Below, piece after piece: positions 24,434 through 33,029 of a stretch of 33,993 bases of DNA. Source of the stretch: an uncultured Fretibacterium sp. (lineage in GTDB: Bacteria; Synergistota; Synergistia; Synergistales; Aminobacteriaceae); contig CALCEM010000074.1 in assembly GCA_937900285.1 (NCBI GenBank), forward strand, positions 1 to 33,993. The letters are read 5' to 3'. How positions within the stretch are numbered: position 1 is the stretch's first letter; the number at the start of each line of letters is the position of its first letter. Below the pieces are notes generated by a model. That model made no database searches and was not told the origin of the DNA. It worked only from the letters and a program-made list of their open reading frames with translations. The translations under genes were made by a program, and so were the position numbers.

Positions 24434-24525
24434 GGGGTTAAGCGAATTGAGATTAAAAATTAAATTTATTTCGTTTCAAATATTTTTTTATTTTTTTGCG
24501 CGATAAATAAATAAATTTTAATGCA

Positions 24526-24572
24526 TAAAAAAAACTGCCATCAGAATTAAATTTTAAAATCCCGACAGCAGT
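24526..24572 (-). terminator. Terminator of the fusion-transporter gene
   Basis: ACTGC (24534-24538) pairs with GCAGT (24568-24572) with an interrupted inner stem. A run of T follows on the minus strand (plus A tract 24527-24534). It lies 47 nt past the transporter stop codon. The stem is weaker than the other terminators. Confidence 0.55.
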
Positions 24573-24618
24573 AGTAAATATTATATTATTTAAATTAAAT
24601 CCTAAATTTTATTTTTAT

Positions 24619-26919
24619 TTACAGTGGAGCAACTCCCAAAACTATGCACGCCACTATTGATAAAATACTAATTCCCCAAATCCAAGGAAGCGAATATTTA
24701 ATATGTTCACCGATATCAATTTCAAGCAAACCGAGTCCCAAATATGCCGCCGGACTTAACGGAGAAATCATAACGCCAACGTTTTCCGCAACAAGCAACA
24801 CGCAAGCTACATCCATCGGAGCGACTCCAAATTGTGAAGCGATTCCAACAACTACAGGCAATAATCCAAAATAGAAAGAATCCGTACCCAAGCACATAAT
24901 TAACGGAACTGCGAAGCACGCGACAATTATATGAGTATATCTTCCCATTTCTGGAGGAATTACCGTAACAACTGCCGAAGCCATTGCGTTTAACATTCCG
25001 GTCCCTGATAAAACTCCCGTGAAAATTCCTGCGCTGAACAAAGTTACAACCATTGCCATAGCCGCAACGCCGTATTCTTTTAATTTTTTGTTCTGCTCTT
25101 TCAAGCTCGAAATATTTACGAGTAAAGCAAACGCTAAAGCTAACATAAATACATATGCAGGATTAAATTTCGTGAACATCAACGCAACTACTACAATAAT
25201 AACGAGCAATGCATTAAATAATTTTTTCCAGCCCGCAATATTTTTCGTAGCGTCTTCTGCTTTAGCTTCCGGAGCTTCAATAATTTCGCCATTATCTGCA
25301 CTTAAACCTAATTTTTTCTGGCGGCGTTTTTCAACTTGACTAAGCAAGAAAGCTACTACAAAAGTAATTACAAGCATTACACCCTGAACAGGTAATAATT
25401 TGTGCCATAAATTATTTGGATCTGTTTCGAGGACTGTAGCTGCTCTCATTGTAGGACCGCCCCAAGGACATACGTTCATAACTCCGATTGCAACGCAGAC
25501 GAGAAGCATTAAAGCGCGGTTATCCATTTTTAATTTTTTGAACATCGGGAGCATTGCCGTAATTGTAATAATAAATGTTGTAGCTCCTGAGCCGTCCAAA
25601 TGTCCAATAATTCCAACTGCGGCCGTAGCTAAAAATATTAATACGATGCTTGTGCCGGCTTTTTTAATTAACGCGTTCACTATTGGATCAAATACTCCGA
25701 CATCGTTCATTAACGAGAAGAATGAAATTGAAAATACAAATAATGAAACAGTCGAAACCATTTTAGAAATACCAGATGCAGCAAATTTATTAACGACCAG
25801 CGGATCAAATCCAGCAACAAGGGTGGCGATCGTCGGCAATAAAATAAATGCTACTGGCGGTATTACAACTTTACGAATTAAGCAGAAAATTAAAATTGCA
25901 ACCATTACGAAACCGATTGTCGCTAATTTTCCGGCTGGAACTTTCGGGGCAGCTGCTTTTTTGGCTGGAGCTGGTTTTAAAATTTCAGTAAATGATTTAT
26001 ATTCTCCGTCGATTTCTTTTTGATAGTCTTCAAATTTCGCAAATCCCGGACGCTCATCATATCCGCCGCGTTTAGCAAATTCGTTCCATTCTGATGTATT
26101 TACAGCTTGTTCGATTGCGTTGCTTAATGCGTTAATTGCGCCTTCTGGTGTTCCTTTTTTCGCAAAAATTCCGCGTGCTGCTCCCAAAAATGCATTAATT
26201 CCCAATTCGTTAGAGCATTCGACTTGAGGATAACGGCTCATGCGTTTTTCACTTAAGACCAATAACGGAACAACTTCGCCGCCCTCGATTAATTCTTCAA
26301 TTTCTGCGACACCAGTCACCATTAAATCAATTTGTCCGTTAGTTATAGCTTGATTCATTCCTGCTCCTGAAGGATATGCGACCTCAAGGAAATTTAAACC
26401 TTCTGCAGCTTGTTTCAACGCCATATCATCGAGACCGGTGCGGGTTAACATTCCGATGCTGATGCTAAACGGATGGGCTTTAACGAAATTGCGTAACTCA
26501 GAAAAATTTTTATAGCCGCGTTCTTCCATTGCTTTACGTGAAGCAGCTATAACATCAATTGCATGCACGAGTCTTGCAACTGGTGTAAATTCATCACGTA
26601 ATTTAAAAGGAAGTTCGCCGACGATCTCTTGAATAAATAAACTTTGAGTGCCGAGCAAAAATGTATATCCGTCTGCTGGTTGTTCTTTTGCGTATAAAGC
26701 TCCATTTCCGCCGTTAGAACCTGTAATATTTACGATCTCAACTTCTTGACCTAAAATCCCTTTTAAGATCGGTGCGAGTGCTCTTAAAGTTCCGTCAGCG
26801 CCTCCGCCTTCTCCCCAAGGACATACGATTTTAATGGGCTTATCAAAATTCCAATCTTCAGCAAAAGCCGAACTAAATATTGAAAGAGCGATTAAAACAG
26901 CCAATAAAACGCGCTTCAT
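24619..26919 (-). CDS. Fusion of a TctC-type solute-binding domain with a CitMHS-family transporter
   Basis: A 766-aa two-part protein. After a signal peptide (1-20, SAFA-E), residues 21-313 form a TctC/Bug binding domain (opening IKIVCPWGEGGGADGTLR, then GSNGGNGALYAKEQPADGYT), normally the periplasmic partner of a TctA/TctB carrier. A short Ala/Pro/Lys linker (314-331) joins it to a polytopic domain (332-766) of the CitMHS citrate-metal symporter family: LDGSGATTFIITITAMLP (441-458) and NVCPWGGPTMRAA (482-494) are typical. A charged cytoplasmic-type loop (about 532-560) splits the two membrane halves. The likely substrate is a di- or tricarboxylate, captured outside and handed to the fused carrier. 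ATG start behind AGGAGG. The frame is continuous, so this is not an assembly join of two genes. Confidence 0.87.
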   Translation of the reverse strand: MKRVLLAVLIALSIFSSAFAEDWNFDKPIKIVCPWGEGGGADGTLRALAPILKGILGQEVEIVNITGSNGGNGALYAKEQPADGYTFLLGTQSLFIQEIVGELPFKLRDEFTPVARLVHAIDVIAASRKAMEERGYKNFSELRNFVKAHPFSISIGMLTRTGLDDMALKQAAEGLNFLEVAYPSGAGMNQAITNGQIDLMVTGVAEIEELIEGGEVVPLLVLSEKRMSRYPQVECSNELGINAFLGAARGIFAKKGTPEGAINALSNAIEQAVNTSEWNEFAKRGGYDERPGFAKFEDYQKEIDGEYKSFTEILKPAPAKKAAAPKVPAGKLATIGFVMVAILIFCLIRKVVIPPVAFILLPTIATLVAGFDPLVVNKFAASGISKMVSTVSLFVFSISFFSLMNDVGVFDPIVNALIKKAGTSIVLIFLATAAVGIIGHLDGSGATTFIITITAMLPMFKKLKMDNRALMLLVCVAIGVMNVCPWGGPTMRAATVLETDPNNLWHKLLPVQGVMLVITFVVAFLLSQVEKRRQKKLGLSADNGEIIEAPEAKAEDATKNIAGWKKLFNALLVIIVVVALMFTKFNPAYVFMLALAFALLVNISSLKEQNKKLKEYGVAAMAMVVTLFSAGIFTGVLSGTGMLNAMASAVVTVIPPEMGRYTHIIVACFAVPLIMCLGTDSFYFGLLPVVVGIASQFGVAPMDVACVLLVAENVGVMISPLSPAAYLGLGLLEIDIGEHIKYSLPWIWGISILSIVACIVLGVAPL

Positions 26920-26982
26920 ATGTGAATGATCCTCCTAAATTTTAAATTTTATGACTCTGAAATTATAAATTAATACTAAATT

Positions 26983-27909
<927 letters not shown>

Positions 27910-27934
27910 TAATTCACCAGTCCTTTTTATTTTT

Positions 27935-28783
27935 TTATTTAATCGCTAATAATATAGAAATAAATACTAAAATTACACCGAAAATATTAACAGCTCCGAT
28001 ATTTTCATAATATAATGCATATCCCAAAATTAAAGCCGTTACAGGTTCAACCGAAGCTATTACGGGTACTTGACTCGTATTTTTTATTTTTTTCAGACCA
28101 CTATAATAAAATAAATATGCTAAACACGTCGGAATTAATCCGTATAAAAATCCAGTTAATAAAATTTCAGAATTAATTTTAAATTCGGGGCGCGTAAATA
28201 TTAATAAAAATATCATTCCTGCAAAATAACTATATAAGCTAACTAACAAAATATTAATTTTTTCTCCCGCGATCCGACCTATAACTGCCGCCATCCCGTA
28301 ACAAAATCCAGAACCTAAACCGTATAATAATCCCCTAATGTTCACGCTGGAATTTAAATTTAAAATATTTCCGCCGGCCGCTGTCAAAATACAGCCTGAA
28401 ATATTTATGATGAGTGAAATTATTTTTAACCCTGAAAATTTTTCATGAAATATTATTAACGATCCTAGCGCTGTAAATACTGGAGCTGAATACATTAACA
28501 CGCAAGCTATTCCCATCCCGTTTAATTTTATCGAATTGCTGTAACAAATATTAAATAATCCGTGACAGATAATCCCGAATAATATGCAGGTGAATAAAAT
28601 TTTTTTATCGCGAATTAAAATATTTTTGCCAAATTTAAAACACCCGGCCATGAACATTATTAAAAAGGCTGATGACATTCTCAAAATGCTTATTAAATTT
28701 TCGTCAGCTCCCAAGCTCAATAATTTATTTACAAATATTCCGATTCCGCCCCATAACAATCCGGCCGTAAATATTTCAAGCAT
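27935..28783 (-). CDS. EamA/DMT-family permease
   Basis: A 282-aa protein of about ten hydrophobic segments in two EamA repeats (about 1-135 and 145-282), the usual drug/metabolite transporter size. The opening GLLWGGIGIFVNKLL and the internal GLLYGLGSGFCYGMAAVIGR mark the repeat starts, and ASVEPVTALILGY near 240 is typical of the second repeat. These carriers usually export amino acids or other small metabolites. The start is 3 nt after trpF, so aromatic metabolite export is conceivable, but the substrate is not readable. Confidence 0.9.
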   Translation of the reverse strand: MLEIFTAGLLWGGIGIFVNKLLSLGADENLISILRMSSAFLIMFMAGCFKFGKNILIRDKKILFTCILFGIICHGLFNICYSNSIKLNGMGIACVLMYSAPVFTALGSLIIFHEKFSGLKIISLIINISGCILTAAGGNILNLNSSVNIRGLLYGLGSGFCYGMAAVIGRIAGEKINILLVSLYSYFAGMIFLLIFTRPEFKINSEILLTGFLYGLIPTCLAYLFYYSGLKKIKNTSQVPVIASVEPVTALILGYALYYENIGAVNIFGVILVFISILLAIK

Positions 28784-28786
28784 GAT

Positions 28787-29404
28787 TTATAAATTTTTGT
28801 CCTTGTAAGTTCTGACGTTATATATAAATTTCATCATTTTTTTATAATCTTTCAGCCTGTGCGATTCAACCCCTGAACAAACGTCCACCGCATAGGGCTG
28901 CGGTCTTAAATCTAAAGCTGATTGAACATTCTCAGGCGTTAAACCTCCTGACATAAAATAAGGCCGTCTTATATAACTTATTAAACTCCAGTCGAATTTT
29001 TCGCCGGGTTTTGGACCTGCCACCAATAAAAGATCAGCAGCCGACCTCATGGCTCTTTCAAGATCTATTAAACGCCCAACGCGTACAGCTCTTATAATTT
29101 TGCATTGAGTTTGATTGCGTAAAAGTGTAATATAATTTTCGTTCTCATTTCCGTGAAGTTGTATAAAATCCAGTCCGGCAGTTTTAGCACAATCCGCAAC
29201 GAGTTCGATCGGTTCATCGACAAATACCCCGACTGTTTGAATACCTCGACGCAATTTAGATTTTAAAAAAGCTGCATGTTCTGGAGCTATAAATTTTTTG
29301 CTGCGTGATTCAAAAATAAATCCAACATATTCCGGGCGTGTTTCGTTTATCATTATGATTTCACTTTCACTTTTAAGCCCGCAAATTTTTACTCTGACCG
29401 TCAT
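28787..29404 (-). CDS. trpF: Phosphoribosylanthranilate isomerase-like protein (divergent active site)
   Basis: A 205-aa TIM barrel with the TrpF opening VKICGL (5-10, catalytic-base Cys8), IQLHGNE (81-87), FMSGGLTPENV (150-160) and AVDVCSGVE (172-180). TrpF isomerises phosphoribosylanthranilate in tryptophan synthesis. The region that normally reads LLLD..(P)GG.G..FDW, carrying the general-acid Asp (Asp126 in the Thermotoga enzyme), here reads LLLVAGPKPGEKFDW: the Asp is replaced and the loop is shortened. No other trp genes are adjacent. It may be a weak or repurposed TrpF. Starts with ATG behind AAGGGA and heads the trpF-eamA-parA unit. Confidence 0.85.
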   Translation of the reverse strand: MTVRVKICGLKSESEIIMINETRPEYVGFIFESRSKKFIAPEHAAFLKSKLRRGIQTVGVFVDEPIELVADCAKTAGLDFIQLHGNENENYITLLRNQTQCKIIRAVRVGRLIDLERAMRSAADLLLVAGPKPGEKFDWSLISYIRRPYFMSGGLTPENVQSALDLRPQPYAVDVCSGVESHRLKDYKKMMKFIYNVRTYKDKNL

Positions 29405-29498
29405 TTTTGAAAAAATCCCTTCTCAAAATTAAAACTTAATAAAATACTGATAAAATATTCAATCTAAATAAAAAAAAAATTCTGAAAGGTTATTATAT

Positions 29499-30599
29499 AT
29501 GCTAAATTTATTTTTTATAATTCCGTTGACAATTGCGCTTTATGAATCGGCGAGCATCTTTATCCCGATGAAAATTAACACGGGCTTAAAAATTTTAGGA
29601 GCAGTAATATTATTAATCTCGTTATCGAAATCATTTTTATATCAGCGAACGGCGACCGGCTTTGAAATAATAGAACTTCCGAAAATCATATTTTTAATAT
29701 TATCGTTAATATTTAGCTTTTTAATTGTTGCTTTGGGATTTGTGATATTAAAAGATTTAATTTGGCTGGTCTGTAAAATTTTTAAATTTAAATTTAATGC
29801 TCATCTGGCTTCAGTATTAATTTTAATAATTTGTTCTGCTCTGAGCATATACGGAATTTACGAGGGCACAAAAGTCCCAAATATAAAAAAATATAATGTA
29901 AATATTCCCGGCCTCGATAAAAATTTTAACGGCATGAAAATAATAATGTTAGTCGACTTGCATATAAGCGAATTAAATAATTTTGAATTTGTGCGGAAAA
30001 TCGTAAATAAAGTAAATGCTGTCGAACCTGATTTAATTTTAATGCCCGGTGATTTTGTTGATGGCAGTGTGAAAGCTCGTTATAACGATGTGAAAGAATT
30101 AAAAAATTTACGCGCAAAATTTGGGGTTTACGGTTCAACTGGAAATCACGAATATTATTTTGATTTAGAGGGCTGGTTAAAAGAGTTTGAGAATTTCGGC
30201 ATAAAAATTTTAAATAATGAGCACGTTCAAATAATTTCAGGCGATTCAAAATTAATTATTGCCGGCACACCTGATCAGCATGACAGCCCGAAAATTGATG
30301 AAGCTGTAAAAAATATTCCTGAAAATTCCCCAATAATATTATTAGCTCATCGTCCTGGAGATGCTGAAAATAATTCAAAATATAATATTTCGTTTCAAAT
30401 TTCGGGACATACGCACGGCGGACAAATTCCTATTTTGTATAACATCGTGAAAAAATTTAATAATGGATTTGTTCGGGGCTGGTATAAAATCAATGATATG
30501 CAACTTTACGTCAGTCCCGGTACTTCTGAGTGGGGCGGGTTTCCTTTGAGAATATTTGATCCGTCGGAAATTACATTATTTATTTTGAATGGTGTTTAA
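29499..30599 (+). CDS. Membrane-anchored YkuE/YaeI-like metallophosphoesterase (copy 1)
   Basis: A 366-aa protein with about four N-terminal membrane spans (1-121) followed by a calcineurin-like phosphoesterase domain (about 145-366). All metal-site motifs are present: DLH (Asp153/His155), GDFVDG (Asp185), GNHE (Asn216/His217), AHRP (His284) and GHTHGGQ (His304/His306). Relatives act on membrane lipids such as UDP-diacylglucosamine or cell-wall lipid carriers. The substrate here is unknown. ATG with AAAGG 9 nt upstream. Its 3' end overlaps the convergent GDP-fucose synthase gene by 20 bp. A paralogue with the same layout lies at 31973-33028. Confidence 0.9.
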   Translation: MLNLFFIIPLTIALYESASIFIPMKINTGLKILGAVILLISLSKSFLYQRTATGFEIIELPKIIFLILSLIFSFLIVALGFVILKDLIWLVCKIFKFKFNAHLASVLILIICSALSIYGIYEGTKVPNIKKYNVNIPGLDKNFNGMKIIMLVDLHISELNNFEFVRKIVNKVNAVEPDLILMPGDFVDGSVKARYNDVKELKNLRAKFGVYGSTGNHEYYFDLEGWLKEFENFGIKILNNEHVQIISGDSKLIIAGTPDQHDSPKIDEAVKNIPENSPIILLAHRPGDAENNSKYNISFQISGHTHGGQIPILYNIVKKFNNGFVRGWYKINDMQLYVSPGTSEWGGFPLRIFDPSEITLFILNGV

Positions 30600-31512
30600 T
30601 AAAATCTTCGTAAGCTAATTTAATGCCGGTCTTTAAATCTGTTTTAGCTTCCCAGCCGAGATTATTAATTTTAGAGACATCCATTAATTTTCTCGGTGTT
30701 CCGTTTGGTTTGGAAGTGTCCCATAAAATTCCGCCGTGAAAATTTACGACTTCAGCGACAATATTAGCGAGTTCTTTAATTGTTATATCGTAACCAGCTC
30801 CGACATTAACGGTTTCATTTCCTGAATAATTATTCATCAAGAACACGCAAGCTTCTGCCAAATCATCAACAAATAAAAATTCCCGTAAAGGCGAACCATC
30901 TCCCCAACAAGTTACGGATTTTAAATTATTAATTTTAGCTTCGTGAAATTTTCTGATTAACGCCGGCAGGACATGACTATTAACGGGGTGATAATTGTCA
31001 TTTATTCCGTATAAATTGCAGGGCATAACTGAAATATAATCGGTTTTATATTGAGTATTTAAATATTCGCAGTATTTTAGTCCTGAAATTTTTGCGAGCG
31101 CGTATGCTTCGTTAGTTTTTTCGAGTTCGCTGGTCAGTAAATAATTTTCTTTAATTGGCTGTTTAGCGTTTCTCGGATAAATGCACGATGAACCTAAAAA
31201 TTCGAGCTTTTTACAATTATTTTTCCAAGCAGAATTAATAACGTTCATAGCAATTAAAATATTTTCAAACATGAAATCAGCGGGAGCATTTGAATTTGCG
31301 ATTATTCCGCCGACGTGAGCAGCTGCTAAAAATATATATTCTGGTTTTTCGTCCATAAAAAATTTTTCGACTTGATCTTGACGCGTTAAATTTAATTCGT
31401 TATGAGTTCTAGTAATAATATTCTTATAACCCTGTTTTAATAATTCCCGCATTATAGCAGAGCCGACCATTCCGCGATGACCTGCAACATAAATTTTTGA
31501 ATTTGAATCCAA
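30580..31512 (-). CDS. fcl: GDP-L-fucose synthase
   Basis: A 310-aa SDR epimerase-reductase converting GDP-4-keto-6-deoxy-mannose to GDP-L-fucose with NADPH. Motifs: cofactor-binding GHRGMVG (11-17), FLGSSCIYP (105-113) with the catalytic Ser/Cys, Tyr137-x3-Lys141 in YALAKISG, and PCNLYG plus HVLPALIRKFHEA typical of the family. The partner GDP-mannose 4,6-dehydratase (gmd) is not in this window. The product is the donor for the fucosyltransferase at 65-1201. The start is TTG, with AAAGAGGT 7-8 nt upstream and no in-frame ATG nearby. A TATAAT element at 31553-31558 (minus strand) with a TTAACA 19 nt upstream may be its promoter. Confidence 0.95.
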   Translation of the reverse strand: MDSNSKIYVAGHRGMVGSAIMRELLKQGYKNIITRTHNELNLTRQDQVEKFFMDEKPEYIFLAAAHVGGIIANSNAPADFMFENILIAMNVINSAWKNNCKKLEFLGSSCIYPRNAKQPIKENYLLTSELEKTNEAYALAKISGLKYCEYLNTQYKTDYISVMPCNLYGINDNYHPVNSHVLPALIRKFHEAKINNLKSVTCWGDGSPLREFLFVDDLAEACVFLMNNYSGNETVNVGAGYDITIKELANIVAEVVNFHGGILWDTSKPNGTPRKLMDVSKINNLGWEAKTDLKTGIKLAYEDFIKHHSK

Positions 31513-31577
31513 TTTAAAGACCTCTTTTTAACAATTTGAAAATTTGAAATTAATTATATTACGTGAAAATTATTTAA

Positions 31578-31586
31578 TGTTAAAAT
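31578..31586 (+). promoter_or_regulatory. Extended -10 promoter of the small-ORF islet
   Basis: TGtTAAAAT is an extended -10 element with no good -35, predicting transcription from about 31593. That leaves a leader of only about 19 nt, containing the GGGAGAGG ribosome site at 31598-31605. It overlaps the possible -35 of the divergent fcl promoter. Confidence 0.45.
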
Positions 31587-31611
31587 GTGAATCGCTTGGG
31601 AGAGGCTCCGG

Positions 31612-31812
31612 GTGAGTAACAGGGGCTTATCGTTCAGGGGAAATTCTAGCCCTGTGAGAGCAGGTGAAATAAAATTGCGGAAGAAAAAGAACCGTAAACC
31701 TGCCAGGAACAAAAGACAGTGGCGAGATATCCTTGAGGTGGTATATTTCGTTACCACTATCCTTTGTTCAATTATAAGCATAATCCTTCAAGTATTGGAT
31801 AAGCTTATGTGA
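31612..31812 (+). CDS. Small basic single-span membrane protein in a G+C-rich islet
   Basis: A 66-aa frame starting with GTG, 6 nt after a strong GGGAGAGG site. The N-terminal half is very basic (LRKKKNRKPARNKRQWR, about 22-38) and is followed by one hydrophobic helix (about 42-60) and a short Leu-Asp-Lys-Leu-Met end. I do not recognise a family. The shape resembles small membrane toxins of type I toxin-antitoxin systems or other short membrane effectors. About 49% of bases 31591-31740 are G or C by my count, well above the flanking sequence, which suggests transfer. The mRNA has several local hairpins and a 3' hairpin whose loop is complementary to the ribosome site. Confidence 0.6.
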   Translation: MSNRGLSFRGNSSPVRAGEIKLRKKKNRKPARNKRQWRDILEVVYFVTTILCSIISIILQVLDKLM

Positions 31813-31839
31813 TCTGGCGAATATTAATTTACTGTTTTT

Positions 31840-31869
31840 CAAGGCTCCAGCACCTCTCCGCTGTCCTTG
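31840..31869 (+). ncRNA. 3' hairpin with an anti-Shine-Dalgarno loop in the islet
   Basis: CAAGG (31840-31844) pairs with CCTTG (31865-31869) and AGC (31849-31851) with GCT (31860-31862), exposing the loop ACCTCTCC (31852-31859). Seven of these bases (CCTCTCC) are perfectly complementary to GGAGAGG (31599-31605), the ribosome site of the small ORF. No U-run follows, so it is not a standard terminator. A cis fold-back or an RNA regulator is inferred, not shown. Confidence 0.4.
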
Positions 31870-31972
31870 TCTGATTGAAATTCTACCATAAAAATAAACA
31901 AAGTCGTAAATAAAAATTATTAATTATAATAAGCGCATCAATTAAAGGAGCGAAAATAAAATAAAAAAAATT

Positions 31973-33028
31973 ATGTTTACAACTTTGTATTTAGTTACGG
32001 CGTATTTTATATATTTGAAATTACGGGAAGCAAACATAAACCCAAAATATTCAAAAATTTTCATGTCGATTAATATTTTTATAGCGTTAAATTTTTTATC
32101 CGCGCTGTTTTTTGGCAAATATTATCCCGGAAGATCAAACGAGATAATTTACGCAACTGCTTTCACTTGTATAATAATTTCGATTTTGGGATTTTTTGCA
32201 TTTTTGGGCGTAAATATTTTAACCGGCTTTAATAATAAAACTTTCACGACGAATAAAATTTTAATTTCATGCGCATTAACTTTTATTGCGAGCGTTTACT
32301 GCATGGCCGAAGCGTATTTTGTTACGCCGAAATTTACGGAGATCAAAACCAATAAAATTAACTCTCAAAAAATTAGGCTCGTTTGCATGTCAGATATACA
32401 TTTTGGGGGGATATATACTCGCTGGCACTTTGATAGAGTCATGAAAATATTAAACGAGTTAAAGCCGGATATTTTAATTTTACTCGGCGATACGATTGAT
32501 GGTGATATGACGTTCAGAAATTATGAGCTTAAATTATTGGAGGATGCCGCAAAAAATTCTAAATATGGAGCTTACGCCATCAACGGTAATCATGAATATT
32601 ATCACATTTACGATCAGGACGTTGAAAATATTATACGTGAAAGAGGTTTTAAATATTTGATCGACGAACGCGATGAAATTAAAACTGAAAATATCGCAGT
32701 GATTGGACTCGATGATAAAAAATCAGGCTGGCTCAGACCATATTTAAAAGCTGGTGACGAAAATAAATTTATATTAATTTTAAAACACCGGCCGGGTTTA
32801 ACTCACGATGCAAATAATAATTTTGACTTGCAATTATCTGGACATACTCACGCCGGACAATTTTGGCCATTGAGATATTTAAAAAATTTGGAGGATCACA
32901 GCGCGCAGGGACTTTCACATAAAGCAGGAGGACTCGTTTACGTTTCAAACGGTACAGGCTTCAACGGCCCGGCCATGAGGTTATTTGCTCCGCCTGAAAT
33001 AAGCGTTATAGATCTGGTGAAAAATTAA
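31973..33028 (+). CDS. Membrane-anchored YkuE/YaeI-like metallophosphoesterase (copy 2)
   Basis: A 351-aa paralogue of the enzyme at 29.5 kb. Three to four membrane spans (about 1-118) precede the catalytic domain with SDIHFGG (Asp141/His143), LLGDTIDGD (Asp173), GNHEYY (Asn205/His206), KHRPG and SGHTHAGQ. It likely hydrolyses a phosphoester at the membrane surface; the substrate is unknown. The annotated ATG lies 22 nt from the only good ribosome site (AAAGGAG 31944-31950). An in-frame ATA at 31961, giving a natural Ile/Met-Lys-Lys-Ile-Met start, is 10 nt from it and may be the true start. rsmI begins one base after the stop. Confidence 0.9.
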   Translation: MFTTLYLVTAYFIYLKLREANINPKYSKIFMSINIFIALNFLSALFFGKYYPGRSNEIIYATAFTCIIISILGFFAFLGVNILTGFNNKTFTTNKILISCALTFIASVYCMAEAYFVTPKFTEIKTNKINSQKIRLVCMSDIHFGGIYTRWHFDRVMKILNELKPDILILLGDTIDGDMTFRNYELKLLEDAAKNSKYGAYAINGNHEYYHIYDQDVENIIRERGFKYLIDERDEIKTENIAVIGLDDKKSGWLRPYLKAGDENKFILILKHRPGLTHDANNNFDLQLSGHTHAGQFWPLRYLKNLEDHSAQGLSHKAGGLVYVSNGTGFNGPAMRLFAPPEISVIDLVKN

Positions 33029-33029
33029 A

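Noticed and set aside
25019..26023. Long plus-strand open frames opposite the fusion transporter (up to about 207 codons)
   Set aside because: They mirror the hydrophobic codon pattern of the real gene on the other strand and have no ribosome sites or family resemblance.
31554..31781. 75-codon minus-strand frame across the small-ORF islet
   Set aside because: It lacks a convincing start signal, runs opposite the frame with a strong ribosome site, and its composition is less protein-like. An antisense RNA here remains possible.
31840..31869. Islet 3' hairpin as an ordinary rho-independent terminator
   Set aside because: Neither strand has a T-run after the stem, and the stem is interrupted.
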